Source: Ceratorhiza oryzae-sativae
Taxonomy: Eukaryota; Basidiomycota; Agaricomycetes; Cantharellales; Ceratobasidiaceae
Length of the DNA: 64,000 nucleotides
Direction: 5' to 3'
NCBI GenBank assembly: GCA_030998015.1
Contig: JARWMV010000019.1
Coordinates: 124,001 to 188,000, forward strand
Below are positions 1-10,811 of the stretch, in pieces (positions within the stretch are counted from its first letter, which is position 1; each line of letters opens with the position of its first letter). A program made the translations under genes and the position numbers. The notes under the pieces are model-generated. The model worked only from the letters and a program-made list of their open reading frames with translations, was not told the DNA's origin and ran no database searches.

Positions 1-1
1 A

Positions 2-286
2 GGCCATGTCCAACTCCAGGCCCACCTCCACATCCTCTGCCTTGTCAATTCACCAGCCTGCCCAGCCTGTGGCAAAGCTAGGGAAACAGTCGCACACTTC
101 CTGTTACATTGTCCAAAATTTATGGCCCTATGGTGGTGTGTTCTGATCTCCTGTGGAAGGGATTTTATTTTGCTTTCACATCTTTTCTCATCTTGTTCTG
201 GTCTTAATGTGCTTCTGGAATATGTCCAGCACACTAAATGTCTCACTAACTATCTCCATTATCCTGTAGCTTTTCCCCTCTCTTAG
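2..286 (+). pseudogene. LINE ORF2 C-terminal fragment
   Basis: An open frame enters from the left edge and stops at TAG 284-286. It carries a C-terminal zinc-knuckle pattern, CPACGKARETVAHFLLHCP, preceded by a GHVQLQAHLH-type segment. This is the usual end of the reverse transcriptase/RNase H protein of Tad- and I-like non-LTR retrotransposons. Only the last 94 codons lie in the window, so the rest of the element is to the left. It differs in sequence from the large minus-strand LINE further right and is a separate copy or family. The following bases to about 458 look like 3' untranslated sequence, and an A8 run at 463-470 may mark the element's end. Confidence 0.7.
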
Positions 287-458
287 TTATAGTCACTTTA
301 GAGTAGTGGCTGTAACTAGTACCAAGTCATATAGTCACATAGTGTTGTGTGCTCAGTGACAGTAGTATTTTGCTTCTTTCTCCTATTTCTCTTTCCCTCC
401 ATCTCTTGTTTGTAGGAGTTGCACAATGAGGCCTGGCCTTTGAACAGCTATAATATAC

Positions 459-1022
459 ATGATGGAAAAAAAAGGCACCAAATACCCTGGCTACAATGAT
501 CTAGTTTTTGGTGCACCCAAACACTACCAGGTTATCAAGTGTAATCTGCGGTGGATGGTTGCTGCATATATCAGTGCTGCTACTGGTGTTGATGCTTGTA
601 CAGTGCACTGGAAGGTTGCTGAGCAATCCTTCATAACATGGGGTTGGATGCAGCAATGTGAAGGTGAGTGTGGTCACAATCTAGTTTGAGTGTATAATGT
701 CTCAAGGGATGACAAGCTCTCATGCAAAGCATCCTAGGTCAAAGTCAGTCTTTCTTTTTCTCTCTTGCAATGTTGATGTTGACCCAGTTACCTACAGTAT
801 TCAACTTGTCTCAGTCACTGGCACTGGGATCACAGTGGTGTGCAACCTGCTGTCAATCTGGTTGACAGCTATGGGCAAGTGGAACAGTTTATAGTTATTG
901 ACCTTGATCTTTTGCAGAAAAGATGTGAGAGCAGCAACATTGACCCCCCTACCCAGCTGATTGTTATTGCTGTGTCACAACCTCTGAAAGCAGTTGTTGG
1001 ACTTGCTTTACAAGTGGCTAAT
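459..1022 (+). pseudogene. Remnant of unrecognised gene, part 1
   Basis: Open frames at 459-686 (from the ATG at 459) and roughly 838-1022 read like protein, separated by a stretch with a possible intron (GTGAGT near 664, AG near 790). I do not recognise the family. The second frame is cut exactly where the solo LTR begins at 1,023. A further open stretch of the same style lies at 2,870-3,086 on the far side of two LTRs. Whether these pieces are one gene is inference. The piece is CpG-poor like the repeats around it, so it may belong to a transposon rather than to the host. Confidence 0.3.
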
Positions 1023-2331
1023 TGTTATGGGTCAGGGTACACTTGAATATCTAGAGCTTAAGCAAATGTAGATTTGTCAGTATACACTAATCATACTCAA
1101 TACTTCTTAGACTAGAGTAAGAAGGCTCAAAGTAGTTGCAATGCAATCAAGTAACACTCAAGGTAGTCTTAATCTTTCACAGTGTAAACTCACTAATTTA
1201 TAGGTATAAAGAGCAAGACTACTATGCTCAGGTTCCCTTAGATATCTTAAATGTAGTTCAGCCCTAGTTGCTTGGACTAACTGATACTAATCTTAATGCT
1301 AGACTTAAGTGATAGCTTATAGGATAGATGGTGGGCTGCCTAATGTGTGTACTTCCTCAGCTACAGGTACTTAGGTTTCCTCTAATAGCTGGTACTTAAT
1401 GTCATCCTCAATCAGGAAATATTGTATCCTTATATATCTCTGTATATAAGATACAATGACTCAGAGAGTATATAACTAATATGGTACTTTATTCCTCAGT
1501 ACTAGTTATATAAGAAATCACACACAGACAAGAGAAATAGAAGGAGAAAAAGAAACCAATAACTGGTCTGGGTTGAGTAGAGGAGGGAAGGTGGCCTGGA
1601 AGGGCCTCAGAGGAGGTCCTTTTATACCCTGAGGAGGGCATTCCAGAGCCAAATAGATGCATGCATGCCAGTGCAATCATCAAAAGAGGGTACTGCTATA
1701 CTTGGGGTACACCCTAGCCTAGTATAGGATAAGAGAGTAAAGACAGGGTGTGGATCAAAGGCAATGATGCATCTGAGACCTGCTATTGGCTTGTAGATGA
1801 TATTATCATAGTATATACATGCAATGAATGGAGGCTACATCTCAATGAGTCATAAAGTGAGTCAGAGAAGCTTCTGGATCAATTAGGAAGGCTCTCCTGA
1901 CTCACTGGAGTCATTAGATCTTGATTGATGGTCCAGTAAGATTCTAATGATCTTTGGGCCATTCCGGCGCCAGGATCCGGAGGATCGCGACGCTCTTCGG
2001 GCAGCAGATACTGCCGAAGATTAGCTATCGATAGAGCATAAGATCGATCTGATAGCATAAGCGGTTGCCGAGATATGAGCGGCGCAATGTTGTAATCAAT
2101 ATCTCCTGATAAGAGGAAATATTGCAACCTCTGTATCTCTCTGAGATCTTATCGTAAAAACTTAATAAAATATGTGTTGGAGAGCGGGAAATTTGTACTA
2201 TTTAATGGAACGGAAAATAGTACAATTTGGAGCACATACAAATTCAAGTATTTCACAAATTAATTACAGAGGCATCGCTTGAGGTTGGCAGAGCAGACTA
2301 AAATAATAGAAAATGTTAGTGATCCATAACA
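1023..2331 (-). mobile_element. Solo LTR, family LTR1 (copy 1)
   Basis: The unit begins TGTTATGGGTC and ends GATCCATAACA, giving TG...CA ends and an 8-bp terminal inverted match. It aligns end to end with 20,584-21,887 and, reversed, with 54,265-55,574. Read on the minus strand it has a TATAAAAG box at 1,619-1,626 and an AATAAA downstream, so transcription runs leftward. No internal region follows, so it is a solo LTR. The flanks (CTAAT left, TTGTG right) do not match, so the expected 5-bp target duplication is missing. Confidence 0.8.
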
Positions 2332-2332
2332 T

Positions 2333-2854
2333 TGTGGCTGATGGACACCCATTGCTGAATAAGTGACTGTGGACAGCAGCTAAGTCAGATGCTTAGTGCT
2401 GGGGCTTGCAATGTGGTCTTGACTCAAGACCCTCCTAGCCATTACTTAAGCTAATAAGTCAGCTAGGGACTGTTCTTCATGCTGGATGCTTTAGAGGGGA
2501 ATTGACAAGGTAGAGCAAGCTGAGGTGGACTGGCTTGCTCTCCTTGCTTTTATACTATTCTAACTGAGGGAATGACTAAGCATACATGCAGGATGAGTAA
2601 GAGTAAATGGCAGTGATCAGTAAGCCAGTAACTAATAATAGTATGTCCATCAGTCAGCAAGCAGCTAATAATAGTAGCTTGAGTAAGGTGAATGGCAGTG
2701 ATCAGTAAGCAAGTGACTAATAATAGGTCAAGGCTCAGTAAGCAGGTGGAGGTGCTTACTCATGAAAGGAAGGTGGTCAAGCCACAAGACAGAAAAGGTG
2801 AACAAAGGGAAAAATGATGGTTAGCCATGAGACCTTTGATCATGGCTCATGACA
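2333..2854. mobile_element. Probable solo LTR of another family
   Basis: This CpG-poor block starts TGTGGCTGATGG directly after copy 1 of LTR1 and ends CTCATGACA. It resembles the Gypsy-2 LTR in part: a segment near 2,508-2,550 matches the GACAAG..AAGCAAGCTGAGG..CTTGCT pattern of those LTRs. It has no coding potential. The ends pair only weakly, so the limits are approximate. Confidence 0.4.
2606..2726 (+). repeat. Imperfect direct repeats
   Basis: A roughly 36-bp unit, AATGGCAGTGATCAGTAAGC followed by CAGTAACTAATAATAG, occurs at 2,606-2,641 and again at 2,691-2,726 with few changes. A shorter relative (AGCAGCTAATAATAG) lies between them. This is probably internal reiteration in the LTR. Confidence 0.6.
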
Positions 2855-3089
2855 TGCTGCTATTTCACCCATCCCTCATCTCAGGCTACACATAGATGCT
2901 AACATTGTCAAATACAAGCTAATCAACAAGAAGCCCCTCAATCCCAAAATCATTGACATTTGCAACATTGACTGTCTTGTTGGACACTACAAGGCTGCTT
3001 ACCCACTCAAGGCACATTATATTGTTGATCAGACAACAATCATTGGGCAAATGGATATGCTGGATGATATGGTCTACCAAGACTGATTG
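2855..3089 (+). pseudogene. Remnant of unrecognised gene, part 2
   Basis: An open frame ends in TGA near 3,086. It encodes an Ile/Lys-rich stretch (for example NPKIIDICNIDCLVGHYKAA) that looks like the end of a real protein, but I do not recognise the family. It may be the continuation of the remnant interrupted at 1,022. Positions 3,090-3,373 hold nothing I can name, only T-rich non-coding sequence. Confidence 0.3.
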
Positions 3090-3373
3090 GTGGTAGACAC
3101 ATGGTGTGTACTTCTGGTTTTGTTTATTGGTTTCTGCTGCAGCTGACTCTGGTGGTAAAACCTATACTGTGTTTTGTTCAGGCAAAATCACTGGTTCTCC
3201 TGCTCTCAGCTCCTCTAATCCATCCCTCTCCTTGCTCTTCCTGGTGCATGTTCTGGTTAATATGGGCATAATTTTCTGCTTCTATCCTGTGGTTTTACCT
3301 AGGTTTTCTTATCATAAATTCAATTCTGTTTCATTTTTTTTTGAGTCCAGTTTATTCTGTCTGCTCATCCTGT

Positions 3374-3883
3374 TGTCATGGCCTAGACCATGACCATGAT
3401 TTTATTATGAATTTTAATCATTTTATTTATTAATGATTTCTTTGTATTTTGGACAAGTCCCATTTATTCAGATATATGTGGTTTATTTACCTAGATGTCA
3501 TGTGACCTTGTTGTTGTTGACTCACTGTTTGGTGTTACCAGAATATTCTGTGATGACATGGCACTTAGTACTTCTTATTGGTCCTGGTGTTTGACATGTA
3601 CAGCCTTGGCCATGAATATATAAGGGAGAGTCTGAGAGCCTTAAGCCTCAGAACTCAACCTCCTGTTCTACCCTCTTCATCATCTACACTCTAGGCCACC
3701 AGCCAGAGGTCCCTTGCCCAGCTATCTTCATAGCAAGTGCACCCTTACTCTACCCTGTGTCTCATCACACCAAACCCTTGCTCACTGTGTGTTCTACCTT
3801 AGACATTGTGGTTTGACCTCCAGCCATTATAGCCCATAGGTCCACCATCACCTCATCAGCATTTGGCCTTATTTGTGACAGCA
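3374..3883 (+). mobile_element. Probable 5' LTR of a third Gypsy-like element
   Basis: The block starts TGTCATGGCC and ends at a CA followed by TGGCCTTTACACC, which could be a primer-binding site. It contains a TATATAAG box near 3,619, at the expected place for a plus-strand LTR promoter. Downstream to about 4,090 there is a short proline-rich open stretch starting with ATG at 3,883 that may be the start of gag, broken by stops. The element is truncated where the minus-strand LINE 3' end begins. Confidence 0.45.
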
Positions 3884-4223
3884 TGGCCTTTACACCTGTG
3901 GCTATGTTAGACAGTTACAGCAGTTTGAGGTATAAGAGACAGCCTTCTACTCCACCCTATTGTCAGCCCCTGGGCCTGTATCCTAATACTCCAAGCAATG
4001 CCCAACAGACAAGCCTATGCCCCCCTGCCATCTGACCTTCCTGATTGTTTTAGAGCCCCAGAGCACCTCCATCCTGCAATTGCAGTTTGATATCCCTATT
4101 GGTAGTCTTCTAGCTCCCTCCACCCTCTTTTTCATTGTGTAACTCTTAATATGCATGTGTCCTCATGTATGCAGCATCATCCTTTAGTCAATGTGCAAAG
4201 TGGTACAGTTACCTGCTTGTCCT

Positions 4224-4415
4224 TTATAATAGTCCTATGCACTCTAGATATTGCATCAAGTGCCTTGTCACTTTCCCTGGTTCCAGTAGTGCCCTAAACA
4301 ACCTTGACACACCTCCCAGCTTGTGTGTTCTCCATGCTTGTTCCACCTTGTGTGCTGGGCAGATCATTAGCATGTGGAATATAATTTGGTCTTGGAGTTT
4401 GCAGTTCAGGCATGT
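4224..4415 (-). pseudogene. LINE ORF2 C-terminal end
   Basis: Read leftward from 4,415, the frame gives a CLNC...HMLMICP zinc-knuckle pattern followed by a basic C-terminal tail and a stop next to 4,224. The frame joins directly to the RNase H piece ending at 24,746 once Gypsy-1 and one copy of the CATGT duplication are removed. This is the 3' end of the minus-strand LINE's second ORF. The 3' UTR should occupy about 4,100-4,223. Confidence 0.7.
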
Positions 4416-4790
4416 TGTCAATGACAACAAGTCAGGTGACAAGGAAAATAGTAAGAAAGAAAAGAACTTGCATTTGATGAGAGGTCAAGTTCTTGAGGAG
4501 TCCTCTGCAAACTTGACCTGGTTTATATACATGGTACAAGCCACATCATAACAAACAAGTCTGTACAGTGAGTCATGACCAATAAGAGATAGAAGCAATA
4601 GAAGCGACTGCAGAACTGCAGAATTTCACATCAGAGTTGAAATACATCTTGGTTATCAGTCTGGAACATCCCCTGAATCACATGACACAGATATACCATA
4701 AAAGGCAAGTATATTTTGAAAATGATCTCATAAAATGTAATAAATCAAGAAAATATTATAAAGTGGATATATGCATGTCAGTTTGTGACA
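4416..4790 (-). repeat. Gypsy-1 3' LTR
   Basis: The minus-strand start is TGTCACAAACTGAC and the end is GTCATTGACA. A polypurine tract, AAGGGGGGAAG, lies directly upstream (4,791-4,801 on the plus strand as its complement), as expected for a 3' LTR. A TATATAAA box lies near 4,523. It is nearly identical to 24,366-24,740 and to 61,076-61,451. Confidence 0.9.
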
Positions 4791-7700
4791 CTTCCCCCCT
4801 TCAAGGCACAGGGGTCATGGGGCACCTTTGGATGTGACTTGACATAGTCAGCCATGAGTTCTGGTGTGTTTACCAGGTCATCATACATTAGCCATTGTTG
4901 CTTGTCATAACTGAGCCATTTGACATAGTATTTGAAGATGTTTGACCTTTTGTTGTATTGTGACTTTATGATCTGTTCCACTTTGAATTCTTCTTCCCCT
5001 TCAGGAGTTACCACAGGTGGTGGTGGGGGAACCTGATGTCCACAGGGGTTGTTTTTATACTTGGTCAAGAGTGAGACATGAAATACTGGGTGTATTTTCA
5101 TAGTTGTCAGCAAGTCCAGTTTGAAGGCATGGGTGCCATGTTGTGCTACCACCTTGAATGGTCCAACTCTCTTGTGGGCCAGTTTCCTGGAGGCTTGCTG
5201 TGTCCATATGTTCTTGGTGTTGAGCCAGACCTTGTCTCCAACCTTGATGGCTTCTGGGGTCCAATGTTTCTGGTTGTAGTATTCTTTGATTCTCTGGTTT
5301 GATATCTCCAGAGCAGCCTTCAGTTCATTGTGACCTTTTTGAAGCCATTCTGCATGGTTGTCTGCTAAGGGGAGTTCTTGTCCCTCCCTGTCCCCAACTG
5401 CCAATCTTGGGTGGAACCCATAGTTTGCAAAGAATGGTGATTTACCAGTTGAGGCATTGACACTGTTGTTGTAGGCAAATTCAGCCAATGGTAAAAGAGA
5501 GACCCAGTTGTCCTGCTGGTCTGATACATAGTGTCTGATGTATCCTTCTACTACTTGGTTAGCCCTTTCAGATTGGCCATCCATTTGAGGGTGGTATGCT
5601 GTAGAGTCGGAGGGTTTTATATCCAGCTGTTTGTACAAGTGCCTTAAAAATTTGGATGCAAAGTTGGGGCCACAGTCTGAAATGGTTTTTCATGGTAACC
5701 TGTGAAGTTTCCATACATAGGTTAGGAACAGGTTGGTGCAATCCATAGCACTGGCTTCCAATTGACATGGAATAAAGTGGACCATTTTTGTCAGGTGGTC
5801 AACAACTGTAAATATGGCATCAAACCCTTCTGACAGGGGTAGCCCAGTGATCAGGTCATAGGTAATTTCCTCCCAAGGCTTTTCCAGTGCTGGTATTGGG
5901 TTTAGTAATCCTGGGGGAACTTGGTTGCTGTGCTTGTTCCTGATACAGGATTCGCAATGCATAACATATTCATTGACAGATTTTTTCATTGATGACCATG
6001 TGTATTTGTGGTTTAACAACTTGTATGTTCTGAACTGCCTGGGGTGTCCTGCTGCAGGGTTATAATGACAACTTTCAATGACCATCTTGCAAAGTTCTTT
6101 GTTATTTGGGACATAGATTTGGCCCTTGTATCATAAAAGTCCTTCATTCCACTCCCAATTTTTGACTTTCTCATTATCATCTAGGGCTTTCAGCACTTTT
6201 GATAGGTGCTTGTCCCCTGGGATTGCATCCCTAATGAGTTGTTCCAGATCATGGTCTGGTGTGATTGCTTGTAGCCACAGTGATTTTAATTCCAAAAATT
6301 GGTTTTGCACAAGCAGAGCTTGGCTCTCACTCCCCTCTTTAGGGATGTGCCTTGATAGCCTAGGGATTATGTCTGCCTGGCCATTCTTTGCCCCTTTGAT
6401 GTATAGGATTTTGAATTCAAACCAGGATAGGAATTCATGCCATCATGTTACTCAGCCATTCAGTGGCTGGTTTGTTTTCCAATACTCTAAGTTTTTGTGA
6501 TCACAAACAATGTTTACTGGGTGTTCAGCCCCTTCTAGCAAGTGGTGCCAGTGTTTGAGGGCTTTTATGATTGCCAGCATTTCTTTGTTGTAGATATCAT
6601 AGTTCCTTTCTGCCAGAACCATAGCTTTAGAGTAGTAGGAGATTGGGTGGGGCATTCCATCTTCTCTGTATTGCAATAGCACAGCACCTGTGGCATAGCC
6701 TGAGGTGTCTGTTTCCAGAATGAATGGTTTGCTGGGTTCTGGCTGAATTAGGAGGGGGGCTTCCTTTAATTTCTGCTTTAGCAAGTTCCATGCCCAGTCC
6801 CTTTCTTCTGTCCATTCCCACTTTACATCCTTCTTGACAAGTTCATAAAGGCATTTTGTGATTTTTGAAAAGTCCTTTATAAAGTGCCTTAACCAATTTG
6901 CAAACCCCAGCCCTTCCAGGACTTCAGTTGGGTTGGTAGGGGTTGGCCATTCAACAGCCCTTTCAACCTTGGCTGGGTCTACTTTAATTCCCTGGGGAGT
7001 CACTACTATTCCCAGGTAGTCCACTTCAGTGACATCAAAAACACATTTCTCCAGGGCACAGTATAGGCCAGCATTTTGGAGATGACACAAGACTTCTCTG
7101 ATGTGTTCATCATGTTCTTCTTGGTTTTTTGAGAATACTAATATGTTGTCCATGTAAATTACAATGTAAATGCCCTCAATGTCCTGGAATTCCTCTTGGA
7201 TCATAGCCATGAAGGTTCCTGGTGCATTCTTCTGGCCAAATTGCATGACTAAGGGCTCATATAGCCTGTATTTGGTCTTAAAAGCAGCTTTCCATTCATC
7301 TCCTTCACAAATTCATATAAGGTTGAAGCCCCACTTTAGATCAAACTTGGTGAATATCTTTGCCCCATGCAGGGTCTCCACAATATCATTGATGCATGGG
7401 AGGGGGTATACATTGGAGACAGTCATCTCATTTAGCTGCCAGTAGTCAATGCACATGCACAGCTTCCCATTCTTCTTTTTAACAAATATGACAGGGGATG
7501 CCATTGGTGACCTTGAGGGTCTAATATGCCCTGCCTTCAATTGGCAGTCTAAGGTTTTGCGCAATTCTGTGTCTTCTTTGACACCCACACTATATATGGG
7601 GCCATGCCTTGGTTTAGCATCCAGTTTTAGGTCTATCTCCATATCCCACTTCCTATGGGGTGGTAATGGTTGGACATTGTCTTCTTCAGCAAATATTTTC

Positions 7701-8308
7701 TTGAACTCTCTATATTTTGCTGGGAGCAAGTCTAAGGAGTCCAACTGGAGCTCCTTGGGTTCATTTGCCTGCACGTGTAGGGGTTTTGTAATGCAATGCT
7801 TCAAGCATATTGGCAAGTTGAATTTCATGTCCTTTCCATCCCAATCAATGTCTGGATTATGGAATTTGAGCCATGTCATGCCCAGGACTAAATTATTTTT
7901 GCCAACATTCACAACATAAGCACTGAGAATCTCTTGGTGCTCTTGAATGCACAATTCAAAGGTGCAATAATGGGTCACAGACCCAGAGTCTATCTCCCTT
8001 CCATCAATTACTTGTAATCTCTTTGGTGTTTTTAGGGCAGTGGTAGGGATGCAATATTGTTTAACAAGATCTTCATGGATAAATACTGATGTGGCCCCTG
8101 AATCAATCATGGCCCATCCATTGAATTTTTTCATATTATATGCAGACTTGTGTTCAGGGTTTATGTGCAGAGGGAATGCATGAAAGAAAAACTGAAGTTG
8201 TGATTGGTTTCCTAACAATATACATTCCATTTCCATATTTTTATTCTCCTTCTGCACATTTTGTAACATAGCACCCAAGACTGCCCCCCTGGCACAGTTT
8301 GAGCTCAT
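4778..8308 (-). pseudogene. Gypsy-1 copy A pol (PR-RT-RH-IN-chromodomain)
   Basis: Domain order from the start: aspartic protease (AMIDSGATSVFI, about residue 66), RT with the active-site box reading YMDN instead of YMDD, RNase H (ETDTSGYATGA), integrase with HHCC-like zinc region and D,D,E residues, then a chromodomain-like C-terminus (YYVKWLSYD). It starts in an ATGA overlap with gag. It ends 13 nt inside the 3' LTR, reading through the polypurine tract. In-frame TGA codons lie at 7,310-7,312, 6,452-6,454, 6,443-6,445, 6,131-6,133 and 5,690-5,692. Together with the mutated RT box they make this copy dead. Most breaks look like CGA codons changed at CpG. Confidence 0.85.
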
Positions 8309-9696
8309 TCTTTTACCAACTCATCATTGGTTGTTTCTACATCCTCTACAACTGCCTCATAACCTGACATCTTGGCTGATGGACATTTGGCAGCAATGTG
8401 GCTGCAACCCCCACAGTTGTAGCAGGTGTTTGTCCCTTTTCCTTTTCCTGCACTGTCCAGGTCCATCACATCTGGATCTTTTGCCTTGGGAGCTGCTGGT
8501 GGGTGGTTATCCTTCTTTATGTCCTTAAAGGACTCCTGGATTTTGGAGTTGCTACCATCATACCAGATGGTAGGAACCATGAAACCCTTGGCATTGGGCC
8601 TGATGGCAACAATTTGCCCCTTTACCACCCTACCATCCTTGATCTTGTATATCTGTTCCCCATTCCTAAACTTTTCCTTTTGGGGGCTATTTTGCAAGGT
8701 GGATGTTGGCTTGCTGGACAAGGCATTATTGCTACTAGATTTGTTGCCTCCATGGGTTGTCCTTTTGCTACCAAATGAGATAAGGTGACAGTTGATTTCC
8801 AGGGCCTGCTGTGTGAGCTGGGCAAATGTCTTTGTGCAGGGATCATAATTTTGGGCCACCATGCTGTCTGTTACATTGGATGACAAGCCATCATAGAACT
8901 GATCATGCATGGCTGCATTGTTGTAATTGAGCCCAGTCAAGTATAGGTTGAACAGAGTGAGATTGTCTTGGACTGTCTTGGATTGTTTCAGTTTCTGCCA
9001 TTTATCACAGTTGTTTTTGGTATGGTTCAAGTCCCCATATCAGGTGGTGAATTCCTGCCAAAACAGGTTGGCATCATGAAGCCATGGGATTGTGGTTCCA
9101 GGGTTCAAGATTTCAAATTCTTTGTAGGAGTTGACCCATTCAGCTGCAGATCCCTCAAGATAAGATGTGATAAAGGCAACCACTTGATCAGCCAAATGCC
9201 CACTCATGTTTGTATTGATGTATTGGGCACATGCAATTCTGAATGAGATGGCATCTTCAAGTTTTGTGCTGTCAAATTTTTGAGGGGCAGCCATCTTAAC
9301 TTTTGCAGTCGACCTGCTAGAGGGAGCAGTAGCGGCTGGTTGTGGCTGGGTCACACTGGAGGAAGGTTGTACTTGGGCAATGCTTGTACCTCCCGAGGAG
9401 GTGTTGATTTGCACTTCAATGGGCATGATAGTGGTTTGTAGGATTGCTAACATGCTGACTAGGTTGTTAACATTGGTGGCTAGTCCAGCCACATCAGCAT
9501 CTATCTTTGCTTGATTAGCTGTGAGCTTTGCTTCAAGCATGTCTGTGTAGGTTTTGTTATTATGTTCAACGTCTCCAATATCATTTTGGAGGTTGTTGGT
9601 TTGTTCTTGCAGTTTGTCCATAGACTGAAGCATATAGACTACTTTGTCTCTGTCAGACATATTTGCCCAAGCAGGGGCAGGGGCTGGTGATGCCAT
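8305..9696 (-). pseudogene. Gypsy-1 copy A gag
   Basis: The capsid-like protein begins at ATG 9,696, chosen because upstream codons in the same frame lack ATG and a second copy starts at the same place. A coiled segment near the N-terminus is followed by a conserved capsid core and a CCHC knuckle (CYNCGGCSHIAAKC) close to the end. An in-frame TGA at 9,037-9,039 splits it, and the second copy has TGA at the same place. The stop overlaps the pol start as ATGA, a layout that suggests reinitiation or frameshifting in the active ancestor. Positions 9,697-9,833 are leader sequence. Confidence 0.8.
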
Positions 9697-9833
9697 TTCA
9701 GAGAGGATTTGGGTAAATTCTAAAGATGATGGAGACAATAAGGAAGTACAGGGAATTGAGAGTTGTTATGATAGTAGAGAATTTCCTTTCCCCACACAAG
9801 TCTATAAATTTCAAAGTTTTCAGTTCCCCCAAA

Positions 9834-10502
9834 TGTCGTGACCCTCTGGATGCTTCCTTGTGAAGCACTTAAGTAGTGGCTGCATTGACGGTTTGGTGCT
9901 ATGCAGTATGTATTGAGTGTTCTAGTTACAGTGTTTGCTACAGTCTATGGTGGTTGACAAGATAAAGCAAGCTGAGGTGTCCAGTCTTGCTTTATCCTGC
10001 TTATATATACCTGTGACTGCAGTGGCTGTGGATGTATTATCTAAGCACAATCCGCAGTAGGTGTAGGTTATGTATAGTACTATGGGTTACGTAATTGTTT
10101 GTCTTAAGTTTGTGCAGCTCTGAATCTTATAGAGCCACACAAGGTCCAAGGGGTAGGCACTGTGGTCACATGATCCTGCCATAAGCGCTGAGATCACGTG
10201 ACAACTTGCTCCTTGCTCCAAGTAACAATGGAGAGAAATGCTGGAGCAAGTTCAGGGTAACCACTGTAAGCGCTGAGGTCATGTGATCCTGCTGTAAACG
10301 CCAAGATCATGTGACAACTTGCTCCTCGCTCCAAGTAACAATTGAGAGAAATGCTGGAGTGAGTTCAGGGTAACCACCATAAGCGCCAGTTAAGCGCCAA
10401 GGTCACGTGACCCCATTTATGGCTTGTTCTGCTTAGGAAAAATGCCATAAATCTGTAAAAATATTTGGTTGTTTTGTTATGTCTGTTTGACAGGTCATAA
10501 CA
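9834..10502 (-). repeat. Gypsy-2 3' LTR
   Basis: Begins TGTCGTGACC and ends GGTCATAACA on the plus strand. On the minus strand it is preceded by a G-rich polypurine tract (complement of TTATCCCCCCCCTTT at 10,503-10,517). It contains a TATATATAAG box near 10,005 for minus-strand transcription. Two copies of a roughly 110-bp tandem unit carry CACGTG or decayed CATGTG cores. Confidence 0.85.
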
Positions 10503-10560
10503 TTATCCCCCCCTTTGGACATGTCTTGGGGGACCTCAAGACATGGTTTAGATCCTTATG
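10503..10560. other. Polypurine tract and adjacent hairpin
   Basis: The complement of an A3G8-type purine tract lies directly beside the 3' LTR. Next to it, CATGTCTTG and CAAGACATG form a perfect 9-bp stem with an 8-nt loop (10,519-10,544). The tract primes plus-strand synthesis in LTR elements. The role of the hairpin is unknown. Confidence 0.6.
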
Positions 10561-10569
10561 CAAAAGGAA

Positions 10570-10692
10570 TCTCATGCACCAAGGAGGTTAAGGGCGCTGG
10601 ACTCGAACCAATGACCTTTCGGCTGATTCAGTATTGTTCAATGAGGTCAGGCTGAGTCAGGCTAGACCCCTTAACCTCTCCGTTACATGAGA
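10570..10692 (-). other. tRNA-like (class II) sequence within an inverted repeat
   Basis: On the minus strand a box-A-like TAACGGAGAGG is followed by a perfect box B, GGTTCGAGTCC, with a CCGAAAGG hairpin like the long variable arm of Leu/Ser tRNAs between them. CTGA and TCAG could form the anticodon stem around an intron-like insert. A normal acceptor stem is not seen. Instead AATCTCATG pairs with CATGAGATT and AGGTTAAGGG with CCCTTAACCT across the whole unit. I take it as a tRNA-derived or pseudo-tRNA sequence, not a working tRNA. Confidence 0.4.
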
Positions 10693-10811
10693 TTGTTTTT
10701 CTTTTCTTTGTTGTGGAGGTTATTTAGTGGTGAGGATTTGTCTGCTTCTTCTCAGAATGCCCCCACTGTTTGGATGGACATAGCAGAAGTTGTACAGTAC
10801 AGTAAATTATT

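Noticed and set aside
1879..2127. 82-codon ORF shared by all three LTR1 copies (also 21,435-21,683 and 54,469-54,717)
   Set aside because: The frame opens with TTG, not ATG, and lies in the U3 part of the LTR. Its conservation follows from LTR homology, so it is not called a gene.
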